From Amorphochlora amoebiformis (taxonomy: Eukaryota > Cercozoa > Chlorarachniophyceae), in the NCBI GenBank assembly GCA_054601695.1, contig BAAHQB010000250.1:62001-126000 (forward strand): a stretch of 64,000 nt of DNA. The letters run 5' to 3'. The notes under the pieces were generated by a model, which worked only from the letters and a program-made list of their open reading frames with translations, was not told where the DNA came from and searched no databases. This document shows positions 1 through 62,033 of this stretch, piece after piece; positions within the stretch are counted from its first letter, which is position 1, and each line of letters opens with the position of its first letter. Position numbers and translations under genes: made by a program.

Positions 1-90
1 TTCATTTCTTCCATCTTAATTTTTCTCTCATGTCTTACAACCACACATTCCTTAACAGTAATGAATAAAACAAATTATGGATATGTTCAT

Positions 91-140
<50 letters not shown>

Positions 141-142
141 AA

Positions 143-173
<31 letters not shown>

Positions 174-242
174 ATATAGATGCATATATATATATATAGA
201 TATATATATTTATTGTTTACACATATGCATGTTTATGTGTGG

Positions 243-279
<37 letters not shown>

Positions 280-323
280 CTTTATTTTTTTTTTCAGACA
301 AAGTGTAAAGTGCATAATCTCAC

Positions 324-48415
<48,092 letters not shown>

Positions 48416-48622
48416 CTGAATAACATAAAATGATAATACATGTATATATATATATACATATATATAATAAATATAAATATTATATATAGATATATATAGT
48501 ATATATATGTATATATATATAGTATATATACATATATATATATATACTATATGTGTATATATATACATATGTATGAATGATGTATATATATGTACGTGTA
48601 TATATATGTATATATTTATTAC

Positions 48623-48653
<31 letters not shown>

Positions 48654-48786
48654 TATTTAATAAATGTATGTATATATAGAGATATTTATATGTATGTATT
48701 TGCATAGCCTACATACTACAAACAAGAAACAACACTATTGTTGTGCACCAAAAGTATACTTACTTATATATAAATATATATATATA

Positions 48787-48851
<65 letters not shown>

Positions 48852-48867
48852 GAGTGTATGTACATGT

Positions 48868-48908
<41 letters not shown>

Positions 48909-48932
48909 GTATATATGTATGTATGTATATAC

Positions 48933-48964
<32 letters not shown>

Positions 48965-48995
48965 ATGTGTGTGTGTGTTTTTAAAAGAAGTTAAG

Positions 48996-49058
<63 letters not shown>

Positions 49059-49151
49059 TATATAATATATAATATATAGATGTATATATTATATATATAT
49101 ATATATGTACATATATATATATAATATATATATATAATATATATATAATAA

Positions 49152-49189
<38 letters not shown>

Positions 49190-49207
49190 ATATTTAGTAC
49201 ATATATA

Positions 49208-49273
<66 letters not shown>

Positions 49274-49279
49274 ACACAC

Positions 49280-49356
<77 letters not shown>

Positions 49357-49426
49357 ATATAAATATATGAGTATATATAATAAGTATATATATATATATA
49401 TATATATGTAATACATATACATATAA

Positions 49427-49466
<40 letters not shown>

Positions 49467-49524
49467 TGTAAGCTTTCTTTTATATGCTTTATGTTATGAT
49501 TACGTGTATGGGTGTATTTTATAC
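48416..49524. other. TAF1 5' intron, TA-rich, no gene
   Basis: This stretch is mainly (TA)n with (GT)n patches and one short island at about 48705-48760. No exon with matching splice signals was seen. It is read as the intron between the candidate 5' exon 49525-49597 and exon 48362-48415. Confidence 0.5.
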
Positions 49525-50144
49525 CACAAGTCTGGTTTTTCTCCGAATCCTGGGCCTTGAGATAGATGTGCTTTTCTTTCGAGAACGTTCCTTGATTCTA
49601 AGGCAGGGACACATATGAATAAATGCATTTGTAAGGAAAATACACATGTTTGTGTAGGTGCGTTCGCATGCAAAATATACTGGGCATCGCGTCGTGGGTC
49701 AAACCGCAATACTAACAAGAGTCCCTACCAAACATTTACCGTTCTAATCTTGCCGAACGACTGGGCATATACTCGGGAACCTTGAGGCGGGGGTGCTTGT
49801 CTAATGTGGAGTGCATGGGTTAGGATAGCTACGTGGGTAGAGTTATGAATTAGTGTTGGATCCGATTTTATGCGTGAGAGGGATAAATTTACCAAGGAAA
49901 AGGATTTGCGAGTGCTTGTAGATCACCTGTGTCACCCCAACGTTACAACTCAACACACGAGGAGGGTGTTAAGGAATCAAAAGGACGCAAAGAAAATTAT
50001 GTTGATATTCATATAACTCCAGATTGGTCTCCCCCACGAAATATGAACTTGTGAGATGATGCAATACGTAAGAAGAACATAAACATACCCCATCTTTCTC
50101 TGACTTAAACAGAACCGGCAGCTCCCGTGAGGAACTGGTCTTAT
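49525..50144 (-). CDS. Candidate 5' exons of TAF1
   Basis: Two islands look like minus-strand exons. At 49525-49597 an AG precedes and GTATAA follows, but all three frames are open and none joins cleanly to exon 48362-48415 with this donor. One reading gives SKEKHIYLKAQDSEKNQTC and another RNVLERKAHLSQGPGFGEK. At 50089-50144 an AG precedes and GTATGT follows, with the reading KTSSSRELPVLFKSEKDG. A further open stretch lies at about 49640-49720. They are probably the start of the TAF1 gene, whose initiator codon I could not place. They may instead belong to leader exons. Confidence 0.4.
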
Positions 50145-50540
50145 CTATTCGAAAATCAGAAGTCAGTCTACTCCTTCCGACCGATTTTCACATCCCTTGC
50201 CCCCTCGCACTATATAGTCATTCTCGCAATTGTCCCCATACGCTTCAAGTCCTACCTGTCATAATACTACGATCTTCCTCGGCCAGAAGGCGTCGAAGCT
50301 CCTACGGAGACCCAAAGATCGGAATCCAGGACCACGAAATCTTCGGGTTTGTATCGAGCGCCGTGTCACGCTCTGGGTTCCGTTCGTAAGATATCCAACG
50401 ATATTTATTACAGATATCTCAAGATATCGATTTATTGATATCCGGGGTTTGGTGTGACAATGGTGTCGTCTTTTTTCCATCACGTCGCCACCATTGTTGT
50501 AACAATTGTAATGTATTAGACGTTAGGAAAACATCATCAT
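49598..50540. other. Low-repeat region at the TAF1 5' side
   Basis: This stretch has ordinary composition and few microsatellites. Apart from the exon candidates at about 49640-49720 and 50089-50144, several short open stretches with splice-like edges occur on both strands between 50230 and 50490. One plus-strand stretch ends in GTAAGA at 50389; one minus-strand stretch ends in GTAGGA near 50309. A cluster of GATATC-like words lies at 50393-50450. It probably contains the promoter and first exons of TAF1, but no model could be fixed. Confidence 0.4.
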
Positions 50541-51250
50541 GATCGGCTCGTAGTAAATTCAACTTGACTAGTAAAAATTCTAGTAGAGAATTATTATATA
50601 ACGATGATAAATTAAATTTAATGCTACAATCTAGATAATTATTTCACTGAAAATAATTCTTCGGCCGCAACATCATCACACCAGAGAATCTAGTATAGAT
50701 CGCATGCTCCTAGATCCCCGAGTTCATACTAGCATAGGCTGCATAGTCAATGTTATCACTAGATCATGCCAGACCGGCTTTTTCTAGCAAAGTTTGCGGT
50801 ACTAGACGTTGCACGGTATCACGGTCTACCTAGGTCTACGTAGATTGTGTGTCTATCGACCAGATCGAGATTCGAGATACTATGATCATAGTGACCAGTT
50901 ACATCTAGTACATGTCTAGACATGTACATGTATCATCTATAGATCATAAGACATGTATGACTCTAGAATCTATAGTCTAGATGCTAGAGTGAGATAGTCT
51001 AGATACTAGGATCTAGATAGTAACTAGAGTAACTAGCGTAAATCATAGAAAATATGTAGAATCTAGAGAATATTACATCATGATCTAGATGATCTACTAC
51101 AAAATTAAATTATATATATCTAGATATGTATACTAGGTGTATATGTATCAGATATGACGTCGACACACATATTTTTTTGTATATACTACAGATATGATCT
51201 AGATGATCTAGATGATATAAGTGAAGATCTAGTAGATACCATATAATACT
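50540..51250. repeat. CTAG-rich spacer block 1
   Basis: This stretch is dense in CTAG, TCTAGA, AGATCTAG and ATCTAGAT words, many overlapping, for example around 50930-51010 and 51195-51240. It has no convincing exon on either strand. It lies between the 3' end of the DOT1-type gene and the 5' side of TAF1, so it is intergenic. A block of the same style is found at 60540-60995. Confidence 0.6.
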
Positions 51251-52516
<1,266 letters not shown>

Positions 52517-53711
52517 TTATTTTGGGAGTTGATTACGTTCCGTTATCTTCTGTTGAATGTAAACGGTTGCTTGTCCCCTGAAATTGGGAAATCAGTAACG
52601 CAACATATTCGCACAATTGAGTTGTACCAGGACATGTTGTGTCTCTCGCTTTCAAGCACTTTCCAAGCGGCGGAGGGTAGTTCCTTAGTGAAAGTGATGA
52701 AGAAGGTTCCCTTTTTCATTGAGTGGGCAGCTTGTGCCAACTGGGGGATATTTTGTTTTTCAATGATAGCCCATAAGAGAGAGATTGAGGATAATGCTAA
52801 CCTGTTGCATAAGCTTTGAATCGAAGCAGGTCGAGTTTGCGAAGCAGAGATCAGCATCCGACCAGTCGTGGGTCGTAGCGTCGCTGTGGAAGAACTTGAC
52901 ATCCATGTCTCGCTTGGGTTTTGGAAGGTTGGGACGAATAGCCTAAATAGGTCAACAACAAGAACGTTAAGTACTAGAAAGAACAGCTCTAAGGAACATT
53001 GACTGCTACCTTATCCCATCTGTCGAGGAGTGTGTTCGAAATTTTCCAGAGGCCTAAAAAGAAAGCGTCAAGCGGGTCAGCAGAGTGTGATTGGGAGTAC
53101 CTTCAAGGATCTCGACTCCACAAGCCTTATCGAAATCGTGGAGCAGAGCAGCTGCGAAGGTAGGCTTTCCTGTGCCTGAATACAATCTCATCTGAGACTT
53201 AGCGATAACCGCAAGATGTCTTCCTTGTACCTGATCCGATATCGTAGAACACCCCTCCAGACTTTTTCAATCCCCCGTACCATTTCTTAATCTTCTCTAT
53301 GGTAATCCCATACGGTTCAAATCGAATCTCTCCATATACAAGTGTAGATGCCCCTAGCTGTTTCTCGTCTCGCTCCTTCGAAGATGCCTTCTTTCCAATG
53401 GAAACTGGATAAGAGTACATTCCTCAGATACAAACCGAGTACTCCGACCAAATTTTCTGACTCACCAGGGGTTGTCATGACTAATTCGTCCCAGATCTTC
53501 ATTTGCGTGGCAACTGTAACAAATAACCTTCGTAAGGAATAAACGCGAAAAGCGGAATAAAGAACGTACTGTGCTTCCGATCGAGAGGCGGACGGCTCTC
53601 GTCGAGCTTGACGTTCGCCAATCTATTCTCTAGTCCCATTACACTGCTGGGATACACATCCAGTAAGGACTCTCGTCGACTGCAAATATAGTAACGCCTC
53701 GCTCACCTCAT
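52517..53711 (-). CDS. DOT1-type SAM-dependent methyltransferase, 9 exons
   Basis: Exons in order are 53711-53707, 53679-53570, 53513-53466, 53404-53231, 53175-53101, 53053-53010, 52942-52802, 52740-52628 and 52577-52517 (stop TAA). They join without a frame break to 256 residues. The fourth and fifth exons give VYGEIRFEPYGITIEKI and GGVFYDIGSGTGKPTFAAAL, the latter being the SAM-binding motif I of the DOT1 family (PF08123), followed by the acidic residue of motif II in GVEIL. Later come DADLCFANSTCF, equivalent to the substrate/catalytic Asn motif, and MSWGQATVYIQQK. The family methylates histone H3 Lys79 in yeast and animals; short single-domain members in protists and algae may have other substrates. 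The eight introns are 27, 56, 61, 55, 47, 67, 61 and 50 nt, with no TA array. The ATG in the 5-nt first exon fits the phase, but a longer upstream reading is also open. Confidence 0.85.
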
Positions 53712-53929
53712 CGTTGGTCGGTTCTTGCGGTGGGTTCGCGGCAGGCAGGCGAGATTCTCTCCCGAGATGCTCGTGGGAGAGCTGGAGAGATGTTGGAGAT
53801 GCAATGGAGACCTATCGGTTTTACATATTTTCTGATATTTTCGCCAAAAGCCTTGAGCCTTATGAGAATTAATCTAATTAAATTTAAACGAGCTCAGATA
53901 TAATTAAAATCTCGGCTGCTCGCGTGCAG
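53712..53929. promoter_or_regulatory. Divergent intergenic region, shared promoter
   Basis: This 218-bp gap separates the minus-strand DOT1-type start codon from the plus-strand hydrolase start codon, so promoters and 5' leaders of both must lie here or overlap it. It has no microsatellite, unlike nearly all other non-coding sequence in the window. An AT-rich stretch (ATATAATTAAAAT) lies at 53899-53911, just upstream of the hydrolase ATG. Confidence 0.55.
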
Positions 53930-54262
53930 ATGGCGCCCGGCCGGCCCGCAAACGAGAGGCCTATCATCTTATACCTGCACGGCTTTGAGGAACATGATGG
54001 CAGCCCAAAACCAGGTGGGTCCAGTTTGGAACGAGGGTGGATGTTAGGCTGACATCATTTGTTTTTTCACTTACAGCGAGTTTGCGGGATCACTACGATC
54101 TCCGAATGCCCCACCTATCTGTCTATCTCACTCACCGACATTCCCCTATCCGGTATGTCTCAACTTAGGGGAAAAATCCCTCGTGCAGGATCGATAAGAT
54201 CCCAGGGACATCCGGAGCTGAAAATAATAAATACACATACCCACTGGAAATATCCGCTTGTG

Positions 54263-54332
<70 letters not shown>

Positions 54333-54401
54333 TAGATATATATATATATATATACATATGTACATGTTTATGAATACACATATTCATACATAAATAAAAA
54401 T

Positions 54402-54447
<46 letters not shown>

Positions 54448-54851
54448 TCTGCACATGTATATACATACTTTATTTTTATTATATATATATATTATATATA
54501 TATATATATACATGTATACATACATTAAGGTACATGGCGACATCACCGTGGCTGTTGGGTATTCTCTGTGTAAGCATTATCTTCAGCGCAGCGCTCAGGC
54601 GCCTGGTAGGACTCCATTATTAGGTGTTCCTGCTAGGAGAGTTGGATTTGTGAAATTGCGCATCGAGATTGGAAACTTATGGTGTCTTATGAACATTTAT
54701 CCGATCGATTTAACCAGGGAGCGTATGGTGTTCTTGGTGGTTTAGGAGCTCTTGGTAAGAACTTCAAGAATGAACATACGCCACATGTATTTTTTTCACA
54801 GTTATGTAATTTTCCTTCACATACATAAACATATACACACGCACACAAATA

Positions 54852-54906
<55 letters not shown>

Positions 54907-54991
54907 AAATATATTTATATATATATATAGTAATGCATATGTATTTATATATATGTAAATATAAATATACATATATATATATATATATATG

Positions 54992-55022
<31 letters not shown>

Positions 55023-55084
55023 TTACATACATATATATATATATATACATACATATATGTGTAAAAGTGTATGTGTGTGTGTAC

Positions 55085-55155
<71 letters not shown>

Positions 55156-55171
55156 TATATATGTGTGTGTG

Positions 55172-55204
<33 letters not shown>

Positions 55205-55250
55205 GTGTGTATGTTTATACGTATCATGTCACATGTATATATAATATATG

Positions 55251-55307
<57 letters not shown>

Positions 55308-55534
55308 ATATTGTATGTATATAAAAGTATATATTATATATGTATATATATAGAGAGAGAGAGAGGTAAATATAATACATACTACGTTGTATTTGCAGCA
55401 CTAACCAAATATATAAACATATAAACATATAAATATATATATATATTATATATATATATATAATATGTATATATATATTGCATATATAGAATGTATATGC
55501 AGAACATATACACACACACACACACACACACACG

Positions 55535-55619
<85 letters not shown>

Positions 55620-56255
55620 GTATATTACACATTACTTTTGTAGAATATATATATATATATATTATATATGTATATATATTACGTATTTTTTTCTATTTAT
55701 GTAAATATATATACATATATAAATATATATATATATATGTATGTATATTACATATTTTTTTCCATACATATATATATATATATGTGTGTATATTTGTGCG
55801 TCTGTATATATATATATAGTTATATATACATATATATATATATATATATTAATCGTACTAAATCAACAACAATTAAGAGATTCCTCGCACATACCTATCA
55901 GGAGTTGGCCTCATTATCAAGAAAGACAAAATCATCGCTCATGGCATTAAAACCTCCCTCGACAACTCCATGCAAACTGCCAGGTACGCTCGAGGAAAAA
56001 GAAAGAATGAATAGAATCTAAACTCTAACTTGTTTAACATCTTAAGGTTGGCTCTGGAACGCTCTAAGCCCGACGCTGTGGTCGCGTTCAGTTGGGGGGC
56101 CTGCCTAGCAGTGATGCTGATGCAAAAGGGGCTTTGGCGTGGGCCTACTCTGCTGCTTGCACCAGCATATGAGTTATTGTGTAAGAAGGTGGATTTAGTG
56201 AAGATGTGTGTGCATATGTAATATATTTATGTGCTATGTATTATTTACGGCAATA

Positions 56256-56290
<35 letters not shown>

Positions 56291-56524
56291 AGTGTGTGTG
56301 TGTGTGTATACATATATATTTTGTGTATATATATATATATATCTAGATGTATATATATATATATATATCCATATATATATATATATATATACCTGTATTT
56401 TTGTATGCATAAATAATATATATATATATATATAATATATATATATATATGTATACATATGTGGGTGTAAGTTGTAAAAAGATGATAACATTTGAAAATA
56501 CATTACATACATCATGAAATATAC

Positions 56525-56555
<31 letters not shown>

Positions 56556-56783
56556 TTAACATATAATATATATATATGTGGGACGGAGAGACATATAGTT
56601 CTTACACATAAGTATTATATATATATATATATATATTTACATATATATGTAATATATGTATATATATGGGTGTAAGTTTTAAGAGATGTTAATAGCATTA
56701 AAATACATTACATATAACATATGTACTATATATATATATATATATATATATGCATTAAAAATACATTACATATAACATATTTG

Positions 56784-56834
<51 letters not shown>

Positions 56835-56880
56835 ATATATATATACATAATATAATTCTATATATAGATATATGTTTGTG

Positions 56881-56918
<38 letters not shown>

Positions 56919-57052
56919 TATATCTGGGACGGAGACACATATAGTTCTTACACACAAGTAGTATTAGACATACATACATATATACATATACACATGTACT
57001 TATATTTCAATACTATTCATATTATAAATATATATATACATATATATATATT

Positions 57053-57087
<35 letters not shown>

Positions 57088-57139
57088 TGTATGTATGTAT
57101 GTATAATTTATGTAACATAGAATCACATATAATATACAC

Positions 57140-57170
<31 letters not shown>

Positions 57171-57552
57171 ATATATATATACATATATATATATGCATAA
57201 AGTATACTATGTGCTATATATTTTATACTTATATTTATACATAATATATCATCCATACATGTATTTCTTCTCTCTTCCATTCTCTCTATTTTACCATTTA
57301 CCTCTCTATCTTGCTACCTAATCCCATGTTGTCCATGTACGTAATTCTCGATGAAATATAGGCCCAAGTGCCAGTAGTGATGAAGGTGGGCCAGGCGGAG
57401 GGAAGAGCTTCGGTTATGGTGGTGCACAGTACGACAGATCAAATTGTGAGATAACAATATGTATTATGACTAGCTCTATAAGCGTTGAATATGCTAAAAG
57501 AGATATGTATATACATATATATATATATATACATTATATATATATATATATA

Positions 57553-57586
<34 letters not shown>

Positions 57587-57749
57587 TTATATTTTATATA
57601 AATATATATTTATATACATATATGTATATAGAATGATGGATGTTCACATATTGTATATATGTATATCATACTCATCATATAATACATACTATATATATGT
57701 ATATATATATATACATATCTATATATACATATATATATATATATATATC

Positions 57750-57797
<48 letters not shown>

Positions 57798-57798
57798 C

Positions 57799-57837
<39 letters not shown>

Positions 57838-58713
57838 GTGTATGTCTACAATGAACAATGTGTGTATATTTTATACATGTATGTCATACATACGTATATC
57901 ATACACACGTATATGTATAGTGTGCATAATGTATGTAAACATTTAAATATATATATATATATATATTAGTATATATATAGACAGAGAGAGAGTATATATA
58001 TACATGGTATCGCATATACAAATACAAGTAGAAATCAATAAGTATTCTCCGCCTTCCCACACTCTATCTCCCTCTCTCCTCGCTCAGCACTCTCTCTCTC
58101 CCTCTCCCCCTCTCTCCCTCTCCCCTCCATGTCTCTTCTTGCTCTCTCTCTCTCTCTTTTCTCTCTCTTTTATCCTTCTCTTACTCCCTCTCTCAAATTT
58201 TTTCCTCTTTTTGTCCAGCCCCCTCTCTTTCTACTAATATTTATGTGCGTATATATGTTTAGATATGTATACATTTATATATATAATATATAATATATAT
58301 AAATATATATATATATATATATGTATATATTGTTAGCGCAGTGGTATAACATGGTAGTCTAGAGTTCTATTCAAGTCTGTTTGGATTATGACAATAATAA
58401 AGGGAAATCTCAAGCATTTCATATAGGAAAATTCTAGGAATCGAACACACCAGAATCTTCGGTGAAGTTCTGGAAGCGTGAAATGGCGTGAAGTCACGTT
58501 GTGACCGTCTATCCGGAAGCCTGTACTACCGAGTACTACCCGGTACTACCGAGTACTACCCGGCACTACCCGGTACTACTGGCAGGATAATCTCTGAGCA
58601 ATCTCCTGAAGCTACAGCGATTCCAGCTATATGTAGTATACGTACGGCTATACTTCAACACGCTATTGATATCTACTCTTTCAATCGCATCTATCCATGC
58701 TATCTATATTTGG

Positions 58714-58759
<46 letters not shown>

Positions 58760-59187
58760 CATATATATATATATGTGTGTGTGTGTGTCTGTGTGTAAGT
58801 ATACATATATACATACATATATATATACATATTTATATATATATATATATGTGTGTATGTATATTCATACATACTTTAATATTTATATTATATAGAGACA
58901 GAGACATACATATATATCTATACATATAAATATATATTTGCAGAATGTATACATTCTTATGTTCTAAATTACTAAACTACATACATAAAAAAACACTTTA
59001 TAGGTTCCCCTGGAACATTCTGAGCGCCTTGCGCAAGCCAATGATTTCAAGCTTAAGAAGGGTTTATACATACATACCTATTAAAATATGTTATACATCG
59101 TGTGTAGACGTTTACTTTACGCATATATATATATACGTCTAAGTACATATATATCTTGTATAGAATATAAATATATAAATATATATT

Positions 59188-59225
<38 letters not shown>

Positions 59226-59271
59226 GTACATATACATAAATCCATGTGTGTATGTAGTCTCTACGTATGCT

Positions 59272-59319
<48 letters not shown>

Positions 59320-59334
59320 ATATTTGTATGAACA

Positions 59335-59373
<39 letters not shown>

Positions 59374-59514
59374 GATTATTTGTACTAGTATTGGCACGTG
59401 TATCAATATTATGTACATACATGTGTATATAATATATATATATATATATATATGTGCACACTTGTCTCAGTGAAAGGGGAGAAACATGCTCTATATGGCC
59501 TCGCTAGCAATGCG
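53930..59514 (+). CDS. Alpha/beta hydrolase family protein, split by TA-rich introns
   Basis: The best exons are 53930-54014, 54077-54152, 55902-55983, 56047-56188, 57362-57445, 59004-59061 and 59471-59514. The ATG at 53930 opens with [20 protein letters not shown], the first strand and HG motif of the fold. Exon 56047-56188 has [20 protein letters not shown], with the nucleophile Ser in an A-F-S-W-G version of GxSxG, then GPTLLLAPA. Exon 57362-57445 ends [11 protein letters not shown], with the catalytic Asp, and splices to [19 protein letters not shown]. Exon 59471-59514 has [12 protein letters not shown], with the catalytic His. All junctions from 55902 onward keep phase. Substrate is unknown; the layout resembles small bacterial- and algal-type esterases. 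The first intron is 62 nt, the rest are TA-filled and up to about 1.5 kb. The C-terminal end beyond 59514 is unresolved, and the segment between 54152 and 55902 is ambiguous. Confidence 0.82.
54189..54259 (+). CDS. Alternative hydrolase exon
   Basis: After a 36-nt intron-like stretch beginning GTATGT and ending CAG, an open stretch reads [20 protein letters not shown] and stops at a GT that leads into a TA array. It joins in phase to exon 54077-54152 but not to any later exon I could find. It may be a real exon with an unseen partner, or part of the intron. Confidence 0.35.
54530..54754 (+). CDS. Candidate exon trio with hydrophobic segment
   Basis: Three plus-strand exons, 54530-54605, 54637-54681 and 54718-54754, have AG/GT edges and join as [20 protein letters not shown]..., [15 protein letters not shown] and [12 protein letters not shown]. 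Their outer phases fit exactly between hydrolase exons 54077-54152 and 55902-55983, so they may belong to that gene. The first carries a strongly hydrophobic stretch that looks like a signal anchor and would be unusual inside the hydrolase fold. An ATG at 54534 could instead start a separate small membrane protein. A competing unspliced frame ([20 protein letters not shown]...) is open to a stop near 54745. Confidence 0.4.
56579..56965. repeat. Duplicated islands in hydrolase intron
   Basis: Two different units are doubled here. GGGACGGAG(A)GACATATAGTTC is at 56580 and 56926. CATTAAAATACATTACATAT (followed by AACATAT) is at about 56697 and 56753. TA arrays separate the copies. Confidence 0.8.
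58035..58232 (+). repeat. Pyrimidine tract, (CT)-rich
   Basis: About 200 bp of C and T with few purines, in the hydrolase intron between exons 57362-57445 and 59004-59061. It is too far from the next acceptor to be its polypyrimidine tract. Confidence 0.9.
58330..58716 (+). mobile_element. SINE, in hydrolase intron
   Basis: The A box TTAGCGCAGTGGTA lies at 58332-58345 and a weak B box (GAGTTCTATTCAAGTC) at 58361-58376. The body contains GTGAAATGGCGTGAAGTCACG and a short tandem array of CCGGTACTACC/GAGTACTACC (about 58524-58580). The tail has GATATCTACTCTTTC, as in the copy at 568-930. It is flanked by TA repeats, in the intron between exons 57362-57445 and 59004-59061. Confidence 0.75.
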
Positions 59515-60539
59515 GTAATTCCTGTGTATTATATTGCTATGAATTTCTTACTATGTATGCATTATTTTTTTCCTCTAACAACAGCGGTCCGGGTCGGTAG
59601 TCCGGTCCGGCCAACCAGTAGTACGGTAGGCAATCACCTCTTTGTAGCGCAGTGGTATCGCAGACAAGTAGTCCAGGTTTGATTGAAGCCCGTTCGAATG
59701 ATGCCACTTGGAATATGCCACCAGGGTTGTGCCACTCACTTGGATTATTCATAGCTACTGAGCTGCGCTAAAAATACCACGAATTAACGAGAATGGATAG
59801 AGCGTGACATTGCGGGCAAACCTTGTCGGCAGAAAGTCTGAAACCCGTTACTACCTTTTACCGGGTAGTATCCGGTTGTAACGGGTAGTACCGGATGAGG
59901 CGATCTTCAGCAATCTCCGCGATCTCCAGCATATCAATGACCATGTTCTTCTATTCTATCGACATCTGAGCTGCGTCTCCTCATACTATTACATCGTTAC
60001 TCTACCTATGTATATATATATACATTGTATATATATATACATATATATATGTACACATATATACATATATATAAATACATGTATATGTATACAAATATAT
60101 GTGTATACTTATATATATTAATGTACGTGTTAAAGTGTGAACATATTATTCATACTAATATAAATGTATGTAGATATTATGTATATTATATATGTATATA
60201 TATATATATATATATACATATATATATAATATATATATATATATATGTTTATATATGTATAGATATATATACATATATATATTTGTATATAGTACACATA
60301 TATATACTTACATATATAAATATATATATATATAGATAAGTAAATATTCATATGTGTTTACGTATGTAGAAATGTATATGTGTATAGTGTATTGTACACA
60401 TGCATATGTATCTACATGTGTGCTTGTGATATGTCGTGTCGTAGATATACCAGATTATGTTGAATATACTTATGCACTTAAACCAGACGTTAAAAAAAAT
60501 GGTTGAAGAGGTTTTGCAATCACAGTAATAAAGCTTAGT
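59515..60539. other. Region downstream of last seen hydrolase exon
   Basis: It holds a possible read-through of the hydrolase frame, one SINE copy (59584-60008), then TA-rich sequence to about 60480 and a short AT-rich unique stretch. A terminal hydrolase exon should lie here but was not recognised. Confidence 0.45.
59584..60008 (+). mobile_element. SINE, near full length, downstream of hydrolase exons
   Basis: A CCGG-rich leader is followed by the clearest tRNA-like head in the window: A box TGTAGCGCAGTGGTAT (59643-59658) and B box AGGTTTGATTGAAGC (59675-59689). The body has the CCGGGTAGTA/CGGGTAGTACCGG repeats (about 59850-59896) and ends near TACATCGTTACTCTACC before (TA)n. Confidence 0.78.
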
Positions 60540-60995
60540 CTGAAGTCATCATGACTAGATATAGCCATGTTTTAGTAGTAACTAGAGTAACATCATAGCT
60601 ATAGGAATTTATGAATTTATAAATTTGTGAAATGATTTACTGGTGGTGATGCAGCACTCCTAGACTCCTAGACTCTACTCTAACCAGACTCGACTAACTC
60701 TAGTAACTAGAACTAGACAAAGCTCATACATTACTAGCAATACTGACTAACGAGTAATTACAACTTGACGATTTCAACTTTTCGTCAATAATAGTCCGAC
60801 TCAGTCTAGATAGATACTAGAGATATCTAGATATACTCCGTAGGTGATAGTCGTATATATTAGTCGAAGTTCGATACTAGCGATACATTCTCTAGATCTA
60901 GAGATCCTGAACAATATCTAGAATATTTATGATCTGGATATTTGCTACATTATAATATTTGCTAGATATCAATTTAGGCTAGTTCAATCTGAGAC
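60540..60995. repeat. CTAG-rich spacer block 2
   Basis: Like the block at 50540-51250, it is packed with CTAG, TCTAGA, CTAGAT and GACTC/TAACT words and has no convincing exon. It lies between the convergent ends of the hydrolase (plus) and the unknown minus-strand gene that stops at 60996. Confidence 0.6.
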
Positions 60996-61221
60996 CTAGG
61001 AGACCCCGACTAGCTCGATGATCATCTGAAAATAAAATATGTTCATCGCGAATCGCGATCGCTTACAGCTGCAGGGATCACCGTCTCACTTGTCACACCC
61101 CCTATCACGAACGGGCCTACGATGCCAAAGAAGAACCGAGTTTTTCAGCCTTTACACCTACTGCCTTGATCAGCCCTAAAAAATCGTTAGTTGAAATATA
61201 TATATATATATATATATACTA

Positions 61222-61259
<38 letters not shown>

Positions 61260-61297
61260 TGTACGACACACAAAACACACATTCATATATTATACAA

Positions 61298-61328
<31 letters not shown>

Positions 61329-62001
61329 TACATTATTTACATATATATATATATATAATCTATATAAACATATAAGAAAAATGATACATTATTGGATGTA
61401 AACATACTGTACTATCTGGATTATAATATATATATATATATATATATTGTATACATATTTAGAAATTTGTCTGGATATTATATATATATATAATACATAT
61501 ATATATATATATATACATATATATACATGTACATATATATATATATATATATGTACATATATATGTACATTTATATACACATATATATATATATTATATA
61601 CATATGTACAAATTTGTACCTATTCATTATAACAACATAAATACAGTATAATGTACATATAAATTAAAAAAATATAGAATTTTTTTAAAGTATAAATATA
61701 AATCTATAATTACATATTACATGGGATTTGTTACTATTGTACATGCGTACGCACTTACTGCTATGCAGACAACATGCAATTACATACATTTACCGTCAAA
61801 CGAATCGAATACAGATTTGGCATCATATAGAGACCTAAGGATGTCCTCCACAGATCCACCCTAAAGTAAAAAAAAATTATTGACCACCAGCTCAAGAGAT
61901 TACCGGTGGACTGCTCCAAAATTAGGTTCCCTTTATCAAATGGGATGAAGGGAGGCACACTTATTGGTAAAATATTTTGTGCTTTTGATATACTATAATA
62001 C

Positions 62002-62033
<32 letters not shown>

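Noticed and set aside
59640-59700. Functional tRNA gene
   Set aside because: A and B boxes are present but no cloverleaf can be drawn, and the same head is joined to a shared body in other copies, so it is a SINE.
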